Assembly: GCA_904419315.1 (NCBI GenBank)
Contig: CAJFQY010000003.1
Location: forward strand, 1 to 64,000
Source: Zongyangia gallinarum
GTDB lineage: Bacteria; Bacillota; Clostridia; Oscillospirales; Ruminococcaceae
Length of the DNA: 64,000 bases
Direction of reading: 5' to 3'
The notes under the pieces were generated by a model that made no database searches, had not been told where the DNA came from, and saw only the letters and a program-made list of their open reading frames with translations. Of the stretch, positions 1 to 8,239 are shown piece by piece (within the stretch, counting starts at the first letter, position 1; every line of letters starts with the position of its first letter). The position numbers and the translations under genes were made by a program.

Positions 1-1616
1 TTGCGAGCCATGACACCGCCTATATTCTCCACAAGGGAATCCAGATGGGGATCTGCGCCCTCTTTTCCCTCATCACAGGTCTCATGTATGCCCGATTTGC
101 CGCCCGGGCCTCCTTCGGATGGGGCGCGAGGATCCGGGAAGCCCAATACGAACGGGTGCAGGACTATGCCTTTTCCAATCTGGACCACTTTGAAACCTCT
201 TCCCTGGTCACCCGAATGACCACCGACGTCACCGTGCTGCAAAACGCCATCAACGGAGGGTTTCGGCCCATGGTGAGAGGACCTGTCATGTTGATTATGG
301 GGGTGATCCTCTCTTTCTGGATGAATCCCCAATTAGCCCTTGTCTTTGTAGTCGGCACCCCCATCTTAGGCGTTATCCTCTTCCTTATTCTGCGCAAGGT
401 GGCACCCATGTACGGCGTCATGCAAAAGGCAGTGGACCGGCTCAACAACGTGGTGCAGGAGGGGTTAACCGCCATCCGGGCTGTCAAGGCCTTTGTGCGG
501 GACGAATATGAGGAGGAAAAGTTCCAGCAGGTCAATGAAGTACTGATGGATACCACCCAAAAGACCTTTCATTATGCGGTGCTCAACCTGCCTGCGTTCC
601 AGTTTATCATGTACCTGTCAATTGTCCTCATCATGTGGTTTGGCGGCAATATGATTCTATCTTCCCATCTTCAGGTAGGCGATCTGACCGGATTTCTCAG
701 CTATGTATTTCAGGTGATGAACTCCCTGATGATGATTTCCAATGTGTTTTTGCTCCTGACCCGTTCCCTGGCCAGTGCCCACCGCATCGGTGAGGTACTG
801 GATGAAAGGGTGGATCTCTTCTCCCCCCAAGGCGCAGCAACAGAGGTGGCCGATGGCAGCGTGGATTTTGAGGGGGTCTCCTTTAAATACAATGCCGATG
901 CTAAAGAAAGCGCCCTATCCGGCGTAACCCTTCATATCAAAGCGGGACAGACGGTGGGGATCCTGGGGGGAACAGGTTCCGCCAAAACCACCCTGGTCCA
1001 GCTCATCCCCCGGCTCTATGACGTCACCTCCGGCAGTGTCAAAGTAGGCGGCCGGGATGTGCGGGAGTATGACCTGCATGCCCTGCGGGATGCTGTAGGC
1101 ATCGTACTGCAAAAGAACATCCTCTTCTCCGGTACCATCCGGGAAAACCTGCAATGGGGCGACGCCAACGCCGATGACGCCGCCCTATGGGATGCCTGCC
1201 GGATCGCCTGTGCCGACGAATTTCTTCAGCGGATGCCCAAGGGGCTGGACACCGATTTAGGACAAGGCGGTGTCAACGTATCCGGCGGACAAAAGCAGCG
1301 TTTATGCATTGCTCGGACCCTTCTCAAGCATCCCAAAGTTCTTATCTTCGATGATTCCACCAGCGCGGTAGATACCGCCACCGAAGGCAAAATCCGCGCT
1401 GCGCTGGCTAATCTCACCGACGTGACCAAGATCATTATTGCGCAGCGGGTTACCTCGGTCATGGATACCGATCAAATCGTCATCATGGAGGATGGCGGCA
1501 TCCACGCGGTGGGGACCCATGCCCAGCTTCTGGCGGAGGACCCCATCTACCAGGAAATCTACGATTCCCAGATGAAAGGAGGCCAGGTCCATGGCAGCAC
1601 GTCGTCTCAACGCTAA
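1..1616 (+). CDS. ABC exporter half-transporter, degenerate-site subunit (5' partial)
   Basis: The reading frame is open from base 3, so the true start lies left of the window. It has a membrane domain with several hydrophobic segments followed by an ATPase domain with Walker A GGTGSAKTT, signature VSGGQKQR and Walker B LIFDDSTSAVD. The usual catalytic Glu after Walker B is Asp, and the switch His is Gln (IIAQRVTS). These changes typify the degenerate subunit of heterodimeric multidrug exporters of the TM287/288 and BmrCD type. It overlaps the next gene by 26 bp, so the two are co-expressed and very likely pair. The substrate (drug, lipid or peptide) cannot be read from the sequence. Confidence 0.93.
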   Translation, partial: ASHDTAYILHKGIQMGICALFSLITGLMYARFAARASFGWGARIREAQYERVQDYAFSNLDHFETSSLVTRMTTDVTVLQNAINGGFRPMVRGPVMLIMGVILSFWMNPQLALVFVVGTPILGVILFLILRKVAPMYGVMQKAVDRLNNVVQEGLTAIRAVKAFVRDEYEEEKFQQVNEVLMDTTQKTFHYAVLNLPAFQFIMYLSIVLIMWFGGNMILSSHLQVGDLTGFLSYVFQVMNSLMMISNVFLLLTRSLASAHRIGEVLDERVDLFSPQGAATEVADGSVDFEGVSFKYNADAKESALSGVTLHIKAGQTVGILGGTGSAKTTLVQLIPRLYDVTSGSVKVGGRDVREYDLHALRDAVGIVLQKNILFSGTIRENLQWGDANADDAALWDACRIACADEFLQRMPKGLDTDLGQGGVNVSGGQKQRLCIARTLLKHPKVLIFDDSTSAVDTATEGKIRAALANLTDVTKIIIAQRVTSVMDTDQIVIMEDGGIHAVGTHAQLLAEDPIYQEIYDSQMKGGQVHGSTSSQR

Positions 1617-3429
1617 AAAGCCCCGGAACCTGCGGTATACCGTGGAATCCCTCCTATCCTATATGGGCAAACACCGGATGCTCCTGTTCTGGGTGGCGCT
1701 TTTGGTCACCATCAGCGCCATGGCCAACCTGCTGGGCACCTATATGATCCGGCCGGTGGTCAACAATCTGGCCTCCGGAGATCTTCATACCCTGATCGCG
1801 GGCGTTGCTGTTACCGCTTTCATCTATGTCATCGGTGTACTCACCGCCTACGGTTATACCCAAATCATGGTGAAAGCGGCCCAAAAGATCCTGTTTGATA
1901 TCCGCCGTGATCTATTTGCCCATCTGCAGAAGCTTCCGCTGAAGTTCTTTGACAGCCAGCAGCACGGCGACGTCATGAGTTATTTCACCAACGATGTGGA
2001 CACCATCTCCGACGCTCTCAACAACAGCTTTGCCATGGCCATCCAGAGCTTTATCCAGATGGCGGGCACCTTGGTGATCCTTTTCATCCTCAACTGGCGC
2101 CTCTCCCTCATCGTGGTGGTCTGCTATGCCGCCATGTTCCTTTACATCCGCTTCAGCGGCAAACGGAGCAGCGCCTACTATGCCAAGCAGCAGGCCAGTC
2201 TGGGCGAGCTGGATGGATATATTGAAGAAATGGTAGGCGGGCAGAAGGTGGTCAAGGTCTTTAACCATGAGCAGGCCAACCTGGAAACCTTCCGGAAGAA
2301 AAATGAGGCCCTGCGCAAGGCTGGAACCGGGGCCCAGTCCTACGCGGCCACCATGATTCCCGCTGTAGTCAGCATCTCCTATGTCAACTATGCCATCGTC
2401 TCCATTCTCGGCGGCATCATGGCCATGAAGGGGATGACCGACGTGGGCAGCTTGGCCAGTTATCTGGTATTTGTCCGCCAGGCCGCCGCCCCCATCAACC
2501 AGTTCACCCAGCAAAGCAACTTCCTCCTGGCGGCATTGGCCGGTGCCGAGCGGGTCTTTGAGGTCATGGACCGCAAACCGGAGGTAGACGACGGCAAGGT
2601 GGAGCTGGTCCAGACAGAGCAGTCTCCAGCTTCCTCCGCCAGCTCCTCCCGCAGGACATGGGCTTGGCGCAGAGAGGACGGAAATCTAGTTCCCCTGCAG
2701 GGGGATGTCCGGTTCCAGAATGTGGACTTTGGATATGATGAAAGCCGGCTCATCCTCAAAGACATCAGCCTCTATGCCAAGCCGGGCCAGAAAATCGCCT
2801 TTGTAGGCTCCACCGGCGCTGGAAAAACCACCATCACCAACCTGATCAACCGCTTCTATGATGTGCAAAAAGGGACCATCCTTTACGACGGCTTTGACGT
2901 GCGGGATATCAAGAAGGCGGATCTTCGCCGCTCCCTTGGCATTGTATTGCAGGATACCCACCTCTTTACCGGCACCATCGCCGACAATATCCGTTTCGGC
3001 AAGCTGGACGCCACCCAGGAAGAAATCGAACGGGCGGCCCACATTGCCAACGCCGACAGCTTTATCCGGCGCCTCCCCCATGGATATCAGACCATGGTGA
3101 CCTCCGACGGAGCCAACCTCTCTCAAGGGCAACGGCAGCTTTTGGCCATTGCCCGGGCCGCGGTAGCCGATCCTCCTGTCCTCATTTTGGATGAGGCCAC
3201 CTCCTCCATCGACACCCGGACCGAATCCCTCATTGAAAAGGGGATGGATCAGCTGATGAAGGGGCGTACCGTCTTTGTCATCGCCCACCGTCTGAGCACG
3301 GTGCGCAACGCGGACGCGATCATGGTTCTGGATCACGGCAAGATTGTGGAGCGGGGCGACCATGATGACCTTCTGGCCCAGAAGGGCTTCTATTACCGGC
3401 TGTATCACGGTATGTTTGAGCTAAGCTGA
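1591..3429 (+). CDS. ABC exporter half-transporter, catalytic subunit
   Basis: A 612-residue protein with an N-terminal six-helix exporter domain and a C-terminal ATPase domain. Walker A is GSTGAGKTT, Walker B LILDEATSSID keeps the catalytic Glu, and the switch His is present (VIAHRLSTVR). The signature is LSQGQRQ rather than LSGGQ. In heterodimeric exporters this altered signature faces the degenerate Walker site of the partner, so the changes in the two genes are complementary. The start has an AAAGGAGG site 8 nt upstream, inside the end of the previous gene. A linker of about 45 residues rich in Ser, Ala and charged residues precedes the ATPase domain. Inner-membrane efflux is inferred; the substrate is unknown. 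Confidence 0.93.
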   Translation: MAARRLNAKKPRNLRYTVESLLSYMGKHRMLLFWVALLVTISAMANLLGTYMIRPVVNNLASGDLHTLIAGVAVTAFIYVIGVLTAYGYTQIMVKAAQKILFDIRRDLFAHLQKLPLKFFDSQQHGDVMSYFTNDVDTISDALNNSFAMAIQSFIQMAGTLVILFILNWRLSLIVVVCYAAMFLYIRFSGKRSSAYYAKQQASLGELDGYIEEMVGGQKVVKVFNHEQANLETFRKKNEALRKAGTGAQSYAATMIPAVVSISYVNYAIVSILGGIMAMKGMTDVGSLASYLVFVRQAAAPINQFTQQSNFLLAALAGAERVFEVMDRKPEVDDGKVELVQTEQSPASSASSSRRTWAWRREDGNLVPLQGDVRFQNVDFGYDESRLILKDISLYAKPGQKIAFVGSTGAGKTTITNLINRFYDVQKGTILYDGFDVRDIKKADLRRSLGIVLQDTHLFTGTIADNIRFGKLDATQEEIERAAHIANADSFIRRLPHGYQTMVTSDGANLSQGQRQLLAIARAAVADPPVLILDEATSSIDTRTESLIEKGMDQLMKGRTVFVIAHRLSTVRNADAIMVLDHGKIVERGDHDDLLAQKGFYYRLYHGMFELS

Positions 3430-3521
3430 TTGCCCTCCAAGACCTTTGGGCCGCTTATGCTCCGACTGCTGGAACCCCCAGGGCCCTTTCCCCGTACATT
3501 GTAGGGAAAGGAGTGCTTGTC

Positions 3522-4025
3522 ATGATATTTCCATTGACCCAGCGGACCAAGCTGTTCGCTGCTGAGATAATCAAAGGACGTCCCGTATCCTACGCCATCC
3601 TTCGGGGAAGCAAGGCCTATCCCTGTCTTCACGGCAAAGTCTCATTCTATGGGGTCAGAGGCGGCACCCTGGTGGTGGCGGAGGTGTTCGGCCTGCCCAC
3701 CGGCACAGGGAACTGCGGCCAAAAGGTCTTTGGCTTTCATATCCACGAGGGAAGATCCTGCACCGGAAATGCAGAGGATCCCTTTTCCAACGCCGGGTCT
3801 CACCTAAATCCCGGCAACTGCCCTCATCCCAGCCATGCGGGAGATATGCCTCCGCTCTTTGGCAACAACGGTTACGCCTGGAGCGCCTTTTTTACCCAGC
3901 GCCTGACAGCCGCTGAAGCTATCGGCCGGACGGTAATCATCCACGGCAGCCCCGACGATTTTCATACCCAGCCTTCCGGCGACGCAGGAATGAAAATCGC
4001 CTGCGGTGAAATCAAACGGGCCTGA
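3522..4025 (+). CDS. sodC: Cu/Zn superoxide dismutase family protein
   Basis: A 167-residue protein. The ATG at 3522 is chosen because GGGAAAGGAG ends 9 nt before it; an in-frame GTG at 3513 abuts that site and is rejected. Copper ligands are H73 and H75 (GFHIHEG), H94 (SHLNPG) and H141 (VIIHGSPDD). Zinc ligands are H94, H102, H105 and D108, and C80 and C161 can form the conserved disulfide. The active-site Arg of the family is Lys here (K158 in MKIACG). No signal peptide or lipobox is visible, unlike most bacterial SodC, so it may act in the cytoplasm. It dismutates superoxide to peroxide and oxygen if active. It is convergent with the pilus operon. Confidence 0.85.
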   Translation: MIFPLTQRTKLFAAEIIKGRPVSYAILRGSKAYPCLHGKVSFYGVRGGTLVVAEVFGLPTGTGNCGQKVFGFHIHEGRSCTGNAEDPFSNAGSHLNPGNCPHPSHAGDMPPLFGNNGYAWSAFFTQRLTAAEAIGRTVIIHGSPDDFHTQPSGDAGMKIACGEIKRA

Positions 4026-4080
4026 CATAAAAGCTTCTCAGTTGAGATAGTCTCCCCTTCTGGAAAACAGCCACCTCTAA

Positions 4081-4122
4081 AAAGGGTCCGATGCGGCAGA
4101 AACCGCGTCGGGCCCTTTCTCT
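4081..4122. terminator. Bidirectional terminator between sodC and the pilus operon
   Basis: A 16-bp stem (4081-4096 with 4103-4118, two G-U type positions) is closed by a 6-nt loop. A T-rich run follows on the plus strand, and the complement also gives a U-rich tail on the minus strand. It suits both convergent transcripts, sodC from the left and the pilus operon from the right. Confidence 0.8.
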
Positions 4123-4181
4123 TTAAAAACTATCTATACCGTCGTGATCCATACCGGGTTTGATCTGTGAAGCGGATCCTG

Positions 4182-4778
4182 TCAATCAGCTCTGATGCAC
4201 CGTACAGTCACCCGAGCACGGCCGTCATAGTTGCAGGTAAAAAGGGTTAAATCCCACCCACCGCTTAACAGCCCTTCTACATCGGTAGCGCCAAGCACTT
4301 CAATTCCCGCCACCTCGTAGAGAAAGCGGTTTCCGCCTATGTCGGTAAAGACGATCTGGGCGCCGGCAGTTAGACTGCCAAGGGCGCCGAAATGGGTGCG
4401 GTAATTGTGGCCGGCGATGACCAAGTCCCCTGAATAGGCCGAACCATGGTAGCGGCAAGGGGCAATTTTCAGATTGGAATCGCTCCATTCCTCCATCACC
4501 GGCAGGACTATTTCCAGGGAAGGTATTTCCAGAATACCAATATAGCCCTCCCCCTCAATTTCGGTGGCGGCCATCTCGCTCCTATTTATCGCACCCTCTT
4601 CTGCAGAGGGGTTCGTCTCCGGTGTCCGGACCAACAGCTCCTCAAGCGCGTGTTCCGCGTCCGTTCCGGCCCTGTGTTCATCCAACAGGTTATAGCCGGT
4701 CAAAAAAAGGGCTGCCGCCAGCAACAACAGCCCTCCTAGGATCAGACAAGTTCCACCCTTTTTTCTTTTACCTTTCAT
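4182..4778 (-). CDS. Sortase, second of the pilus locus (class D-like, tentative)
   Basis: A membrane-anchored transpeptidase that cleaves LPXTG-type signals. One N-terminal transmembrane segment is followed by a sortase beta-barrel starting at GYIGILEIPSL. The catalytic triad is visible: H124 (AGHNYR), C182 (LFTCNYDG) and R189 (RARVTVR). The ATG at 4778 has GGAG 6 nt upstream; an ATG at 4790 without a good site would add four residues. It overlaps the minor pilin gene end by 11 bp and is the last gene of the operon. It lacks the C-terminal membrane helix of class C enzymes, so it probably anchors the finished pilus or the basal pilin to the wall. The class assignment is uncertain. Confidence 0.85.
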   Translation of the reverse strand: MKGKRKKGGTCLILGGLLLLAAALFLTGYNLLDEHRAGTDAEHALEELLVRTPETNPSAEEGAINRSEMAATEIEGEGYIGILEIPSLEIVLPVMEEWSDSNLKIAPCRYHGSAYSGDLVIAGHNYRTHFGALGSLTAGAQIVFTDIGGNRFLYEVAGIEVLGATDVEGLLSGGWDLTLFTCNYDGRARVTVRCIRAD

Positions 4779-5712
4779 CCGATTCTCCATGTCTGCGTCT
4801 TAGAATATATCCCATGACCACAAATAGCAGGCCGGCACAGGCAAGCAGCGGTACAGGCCACCACAGCATGCCCGTTTGTGGGAGGCGCGACGGTGTGTCC
4901 GATGGACAGGTATTGGTCATAATAAAGGTACTCCCTTCCTGGGCCACAGACACGGTATATCCCTCCGGTGTCTCAGCCTCCGCCACCTGCCATTTGGAAC
5001 TGCCCTTTAAATTCTCCCATGTATACTGCCAGTGGTTCTCCTCGCTTAGGACTACGGTGTCCACTACCCTGCCGTTTTCCAAAAGCTGCACCAAAATTTC
5101 CTTTGGCCGGCTTTCTTGATTCCCATTGTCCTCCCAAACCTTGCATACCTTCCGTTGGACAAACTCAGATGAAGTTTCGGTGCTGTCAAATTTGCAGGAC
5201 ACCTTTTGGTGGTAGCTCCAGCCGCCGTCTTCCGAAAGCGCGGGAAGGGATACAAGCATCGCCTCCGGCGTGTAGATATGCCCTTCTTCCTCATATTGCT
5301 CTCCCTTGACCAAATACAAGCCAGTTGAAAGCCCGGAAAATACGACCTGCCCATCCTGGCCGGTCTTTTTGACCTGCAAAGGCTGCAGATGGTCCCGAGC
5401 GGCATAGGCGTCTAGGGTTTGGGCCAGCGCCCGCCATCCGGAGCTGGTCAGGTTCTCCAGGTTGACCGGATAGTTTTTAAAGTCGCCGGTCAATGTATAG
5501 CTGCCATCCTGCGATATCTCAGCTATCCGGTAGATGGAAAATTCTACATCCGCGAAACCTTCCCCGTTCTTTCCAAAATACACCGTCAAGGATGCATTTT
5601 GCTCTATGTCGCCATTGTCAGCGGCAAAAACAGTTGTAACCGCCCAGGAGAGCCCTACCAGCAGAGAGCACAGAATCGCCGTTACACGTCGACGGAATGT
5701 GTTAGCTTTCAT
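4768..5712 (-). CDS. Minor (basal) pilin, LPQTG-anchored
   Basis: A 314-residue secreted protein with a signal peptide (residues 1-30, ending VFAAD). It has an N-terminal SpaA-like region with TGLYLVKGE near residue 130. A CnaB-type domain from about 188 to 265 carries the elements expected for a Lys-Asn isopeptide bond (VCKVWEDN, the Glu region VAEAETPEGY, and ITNT-like IMTNT). A sorting signal LPQTG, a hydrophobic segment and the basic tail RRRHGE follow. GAGGTGAG stands 6 nt before the ATG. Size, single CnaB repeat and position between the two sortases suggest a basal or anchoring pilin; a role as an ancillary adhesin is the alternative. Confidence 0.88.
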   Translation of the reverse strand: MKANTFRRRVTAILCSLLVGLSWAVTTVFAADNGDIEQNASLTVYFGKNGEGFADVEFSIYRIAEISQDGSYTLTGDFKNYPVNLENLTSSGWRALAQTLDAYAARDHLQPLQVKKTGQDGQVVFSGLSTGLYLVKGEQYEEEGHIYTPEAMLVSLPALSEDGGWSYHQKVSCKFDSTETSSEFVQRKVCKVWEDNGNQESRPKEILVQLLENGRVVDTVVLSEENHWQYTWENLKGSSKWQVAEAETPEGYTVSVAQEGSTFIMTNTCPSDTPSRLPQTGMLWWPVPLLACAGLLFVVMGYILRRRHGESDER

Positions 5713-5734
5713 CCATTTCTCACCTCTCTATTGC

Positions 5735-6574
5735 TCAATGTGCTTTCCAACGGGGACGGAAAAAGACCCACAGCAGAAAAATCAGCAGGATAGGGGCTGC
5801 CACGATCGGGGCTACCAGCATGGGATCAATCTGTACTGCCTCCGACGTTATGGAGGTGGTCAATGCGTCTTGCTGATTTTCGACACGATGCCCCCGAACC
5901 AGAAGCCGGTGGGAGTTGACGCCATAGGGCGTGCATGTAACCAATGTGCATAGGTCCTCTCCCTCTTCCATGCTGAGGAGGGACACATCATCCGGCTCAA
6001 CAATGTGAATTTGATCCACCTCATAGGTCAGGGTTTCATCCAGCACATGAAGGATAAAAATGTCCCCTTTTGTCAGCTGGTCCAGGTCGGTAAACAGTTT
6101 GGCGGAGGGAAGGCCTCTGTGCCCCGAAATCACACAATGGGTGCTGGGCCCGCCCACCGGTAATGAGGAACCTTGGATATGCCCCACAGCAATCTGCAAT
6201 ATCTCTTCATCCGTCCCATGATAAATAGGTAACTCCACATTGATGCTGGGGATCTCCACATAGCCCATAATCCCATCATCGGAGACGCGCAGCAATCCCT
6301 CATAGACCTGTTTTTCTTCTTCGCTCAGTTGAAAGCGCCCCTGATCTCGTGGCAACGCGGTATTATAGGCCTGCGCCTCTCTCCACATACCTTCATAGTC
6401 GCTGTCATCCATCTCCTCCACAGCCTCCACATAGGTGGCAATCGTCTTCGACTGGTGAAAGCTGTTCCAACAGTTGCTGATGGTCGGATACAGCAGCAAG
6501 GGCAGCCCTACAAGAAGGGCGAGAAGAAGGAGCAGGGAATATCTTTTGTTTTTCTTGGCTCTTCCATTCTTCAT
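5735..6574 (-). CDS. Class C sortase (pilin polymerase)
   Basis: A 279-residue pilin-polymerising transpeptidase. It has an N-terminal membrane segment (13-32), a sortase core from GYVEIPSINVELPI, and a C-terminal membrane helix (252-272), the class C architecture. Catalytic residues are H152 (SGHRGLPSAKLF), C214 (LVTCTPYG) and R223 (NSHRLLVRG). The Asp-Pro-aromatic lid motif usual in class C sortases was not found in the N-terminal region, which reads YNTALPRDQGRF instead. The start has AAGGAG 8 nt upstream. It should join the Thr of LPETG on one major pilin to a Lys on the next, outside the membrane. It sits between the major and minor pilin genes. Confidence 0.93.
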   Translation of the reverse strand: MKNGRAKKNKRYSLLLLLALLVGLPLLLYPTISNCWNSFHQSKTIATYVEAVEEMDDSDYEGMWREAQAYNTALPRDQGRFQLSEEEKQVYEGLLRVSDDGIMGYVEIPSINVELPIYHGTDEEILQIAVGHIQGSSLPVGGPSTHCVISGHRGLPSAKLFTDLDQLTKGDIFILHVLDETLTYEVDQIHIVEPDDVSLLSMEEGEDLCTLVTCTPYGVNSHRLLVRGHRVENQQDALTTSITSEAVQIDPMLVAPIVAAPILLIFLLWVFFRPRWKAH

Positions 6575-6597
6575 ACAGGGCTCTCCTTACCGCTGCG

Positions 6598-6624
6598 CTG
6601 CCGGGAAGGAACGCTTCCCGGCAG
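6598..6624 (-). other. Intercistronic hairpin between major pilin and sortase genes
   Basis: A perfect 11-bp GC-rich stem (CTGCCGGGAAG with its complement, 5-nt loop) lies 22 nt after the major pilin stop codon. No T-run follows on the minus strand, so it is not a canonical terminator. A stable structure here could protect the pilin mRNA 3' end or lower downstream sortase expression; this is inference. Confidence 0.6.
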
Positions 6625-6645
6625 CAGACGGCGTCTCAAAGATCT

Positions 6646-8190
6646 TTATTCTTCTTTATTTTCTGTTCCCACACGTCTTTTTACAACCAACAGCACTCCT
6701 GCACCGACGACCAGCACTCCGCCCAGCACATAGAAAAGGGTGGTGCCCATGCCACCGGTTTCTGGCAGCTGTGCTCCTTTGTTGTTGACGACGGTCGCGG
6801 ACAGAGAGCCCTCGGTCAAATTGGCCGTCATGACGATCTCCCCGGTGACAGTATTGCCGGAAAGGGAGGTCAAGGTCATGTCATGTTGGGCCGTCACAGT
6901 AAATTCAATGGGCTCAATGGTATTGTATCCCCCCGGCGTTTTTGTTTCGGACAGCCGGTAGTCCCCATCGTCCAAGCCGGCAAAGGTAAAGGTGGTCAGA
7001 CTGCCGTCTGTCCCCAATACCTCCACGGTCTCCCATGATTCCCCCTGTCCATTTACGATCTTCTTTTCCAAGGTAAACTCAGCGCCGGGCAGCTCTTCCC
7101 TCTCCTGGTCTACCTTGTCGACAATGACCTTATAGGTAAAGACGATGACCGTATCATCCGGGGTTTTGCCCTTGCCTTCGCCGTTGGGGTTATTGGAGTA
7201 GGTAATATGCATTGTATTGGGATTGCCGGCGCCACCGATGACGGCGCCTTCATTGAGCACCGACTCATACTCCACCGTAACCACGCTGTTGTTGCCGGCC
7301 TGCACCCCGTCGGCAGCGGTAATTTTCTTCAGGTCCTCAAACCTGATCTCGAATGTAAATCCGCCGCCTAGGCCTTCGGTGACAACCGTGTAATTTCCCC
7401 CATCTACCAACTTGCCATCGATGTATACTTTTACACTGTCACTTTGGAAGGAGAGTCCCGCGCTCTCGGTGTCGTGGAAGGTCAGCGCATATTGGCTGTA
7501 GGTGCTATAATTTGCCGGTAGGGTGGCTTTCAGCTGGAAAGGAATCCGGTCTCCTATGTCATAGTCGGCAGAGTCCTGCCAGTCTGTGTAGGTAAGACCT
7601 TGGGAATCATTGATGTCCTTGACCTTCTTTTCCGAGGTGGTCGTTCCGGACTTCGGTGCCATGGTAACATTTTCCACAACCTGGACAATGTAATTGGTAT
7701 AGGCGTCATGGTTGCCTTCCAAGCTGTTATCCTTATCTTTTACAAGGTAATATCCAGCAGGCAGGCCGGAAATCACGTAATTGCCGCCTGTTGGCGTATC
7801 GGCACTGCCTTTGGGCGTGGTGAGGTAATCTTCCGCCACCTTTGCGAACGCTTCGGCATCCGCGGCTGTCGCCTCCGTCCCATCTCCGCCGCCCAGGGCT
7901 TCTGCCACCTTGGCCGCCGAATCACAGCTGCCGTATTTCTCGGCATCCGCTGTCTGCAAAGCTGCCAGCAGCGCCGCCCCGTTGACGCTCTCTCCCCATT
8001 GGATGTTGGAGAGGACGCTGTCGCTGGACAGATCTCCGGAAAAAATTTGATATGCCTCATAGGTATGGCCCTGCGCTTCATTTTCAATGGTAATGGAATA
8101 GTTGCCGCCGGCGGCGAAGGCCGGTATCACCAGCATCAAGGCCATCATCAAAGACAGCAGTATGGCTGTCAGCTTCTTGGTCGGTTTCAT
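6646..8190 (-). CDS. Major pilin (backbone subunit), LPETG-anchored
   Basis: A 514-residue secreted protein. ATG 8190 is preferred over the TTG codon just before it because AAAGGGG lies 8 nt upstream. The signal peptide ends near IPAFAAGG. An N-terminal domain (AYQIFSGDL, GYYLVKDKD) leads to a D2-type isopeptide-forming domain. The candidate polymerisation Lys lies in the FTYKVIVDKVD segment, near the start of the C-terminal CnaB/SpaA domain (GAEFTLEKK; YRLSETKTPGGY supplies the Glu of an E-box). The end carries LPETGG, a hydrophobic stretch and KRRVG. It is followed by the class C sortase, as expected for the shaft subunit. The polymerisation Lys assignment is inferred by position only. Confidence 0.92.
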   Translation of the reverse strand: MKPTKKLTAILLSLMMALMLVIPAFAAGGNYSITIENEAQGHTYEAYQIFSGDLSSDSVLSNIQWGESVNGAALLAALQTADAEKYGSCDSAAKVAEALGGGDGTEATAADAEAFAKVAEDYLTTPKGSADTPTGGNYVISGLPAGYYLVKDKDNSLEGNHDAYTNYIVQVVENVTMAPKSGTTTSEKKVKDINDSQGLTYTDWQDSADYDIGDRIPFQLKATLPANYSTYSQYALTFHDTESAGLSFQSDSVKVYIDGKLVDGGNYTVVTEGLGGGFTFEIRFEDLKKITAADGVQAGNNSVVTVEYESVLNEGAVIGGAGNPNTMHITYSNNPNGEGKGKTPDDTVIVFTYKVIVDKVDQEREELPGAEFTLEKKIVNGQGESWETVEVLGTDGSLTTFTFAGLDDGDYRLSETKTPGGYNTIEPIEFTVTAQHDMTLTSLSGNTVTGEIVMTANLTEGSLSATVVNNKGAQLPETGGMGTTLFYVLGGVLVVGAGVLLVVKRRVGTENKEE

Positions 8191-8239
8191 CAAAGTTGCC
8201 CCTTTCCTCTTTCTGTCAAATCATGATGTCTGCTCAGTT

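Noticed and set aside
3513..3521. GTG start for sodC
   Set aside because: It directly abuts the GGGAAAGGAG site, leaving no spacing; ATG 3522 fits.
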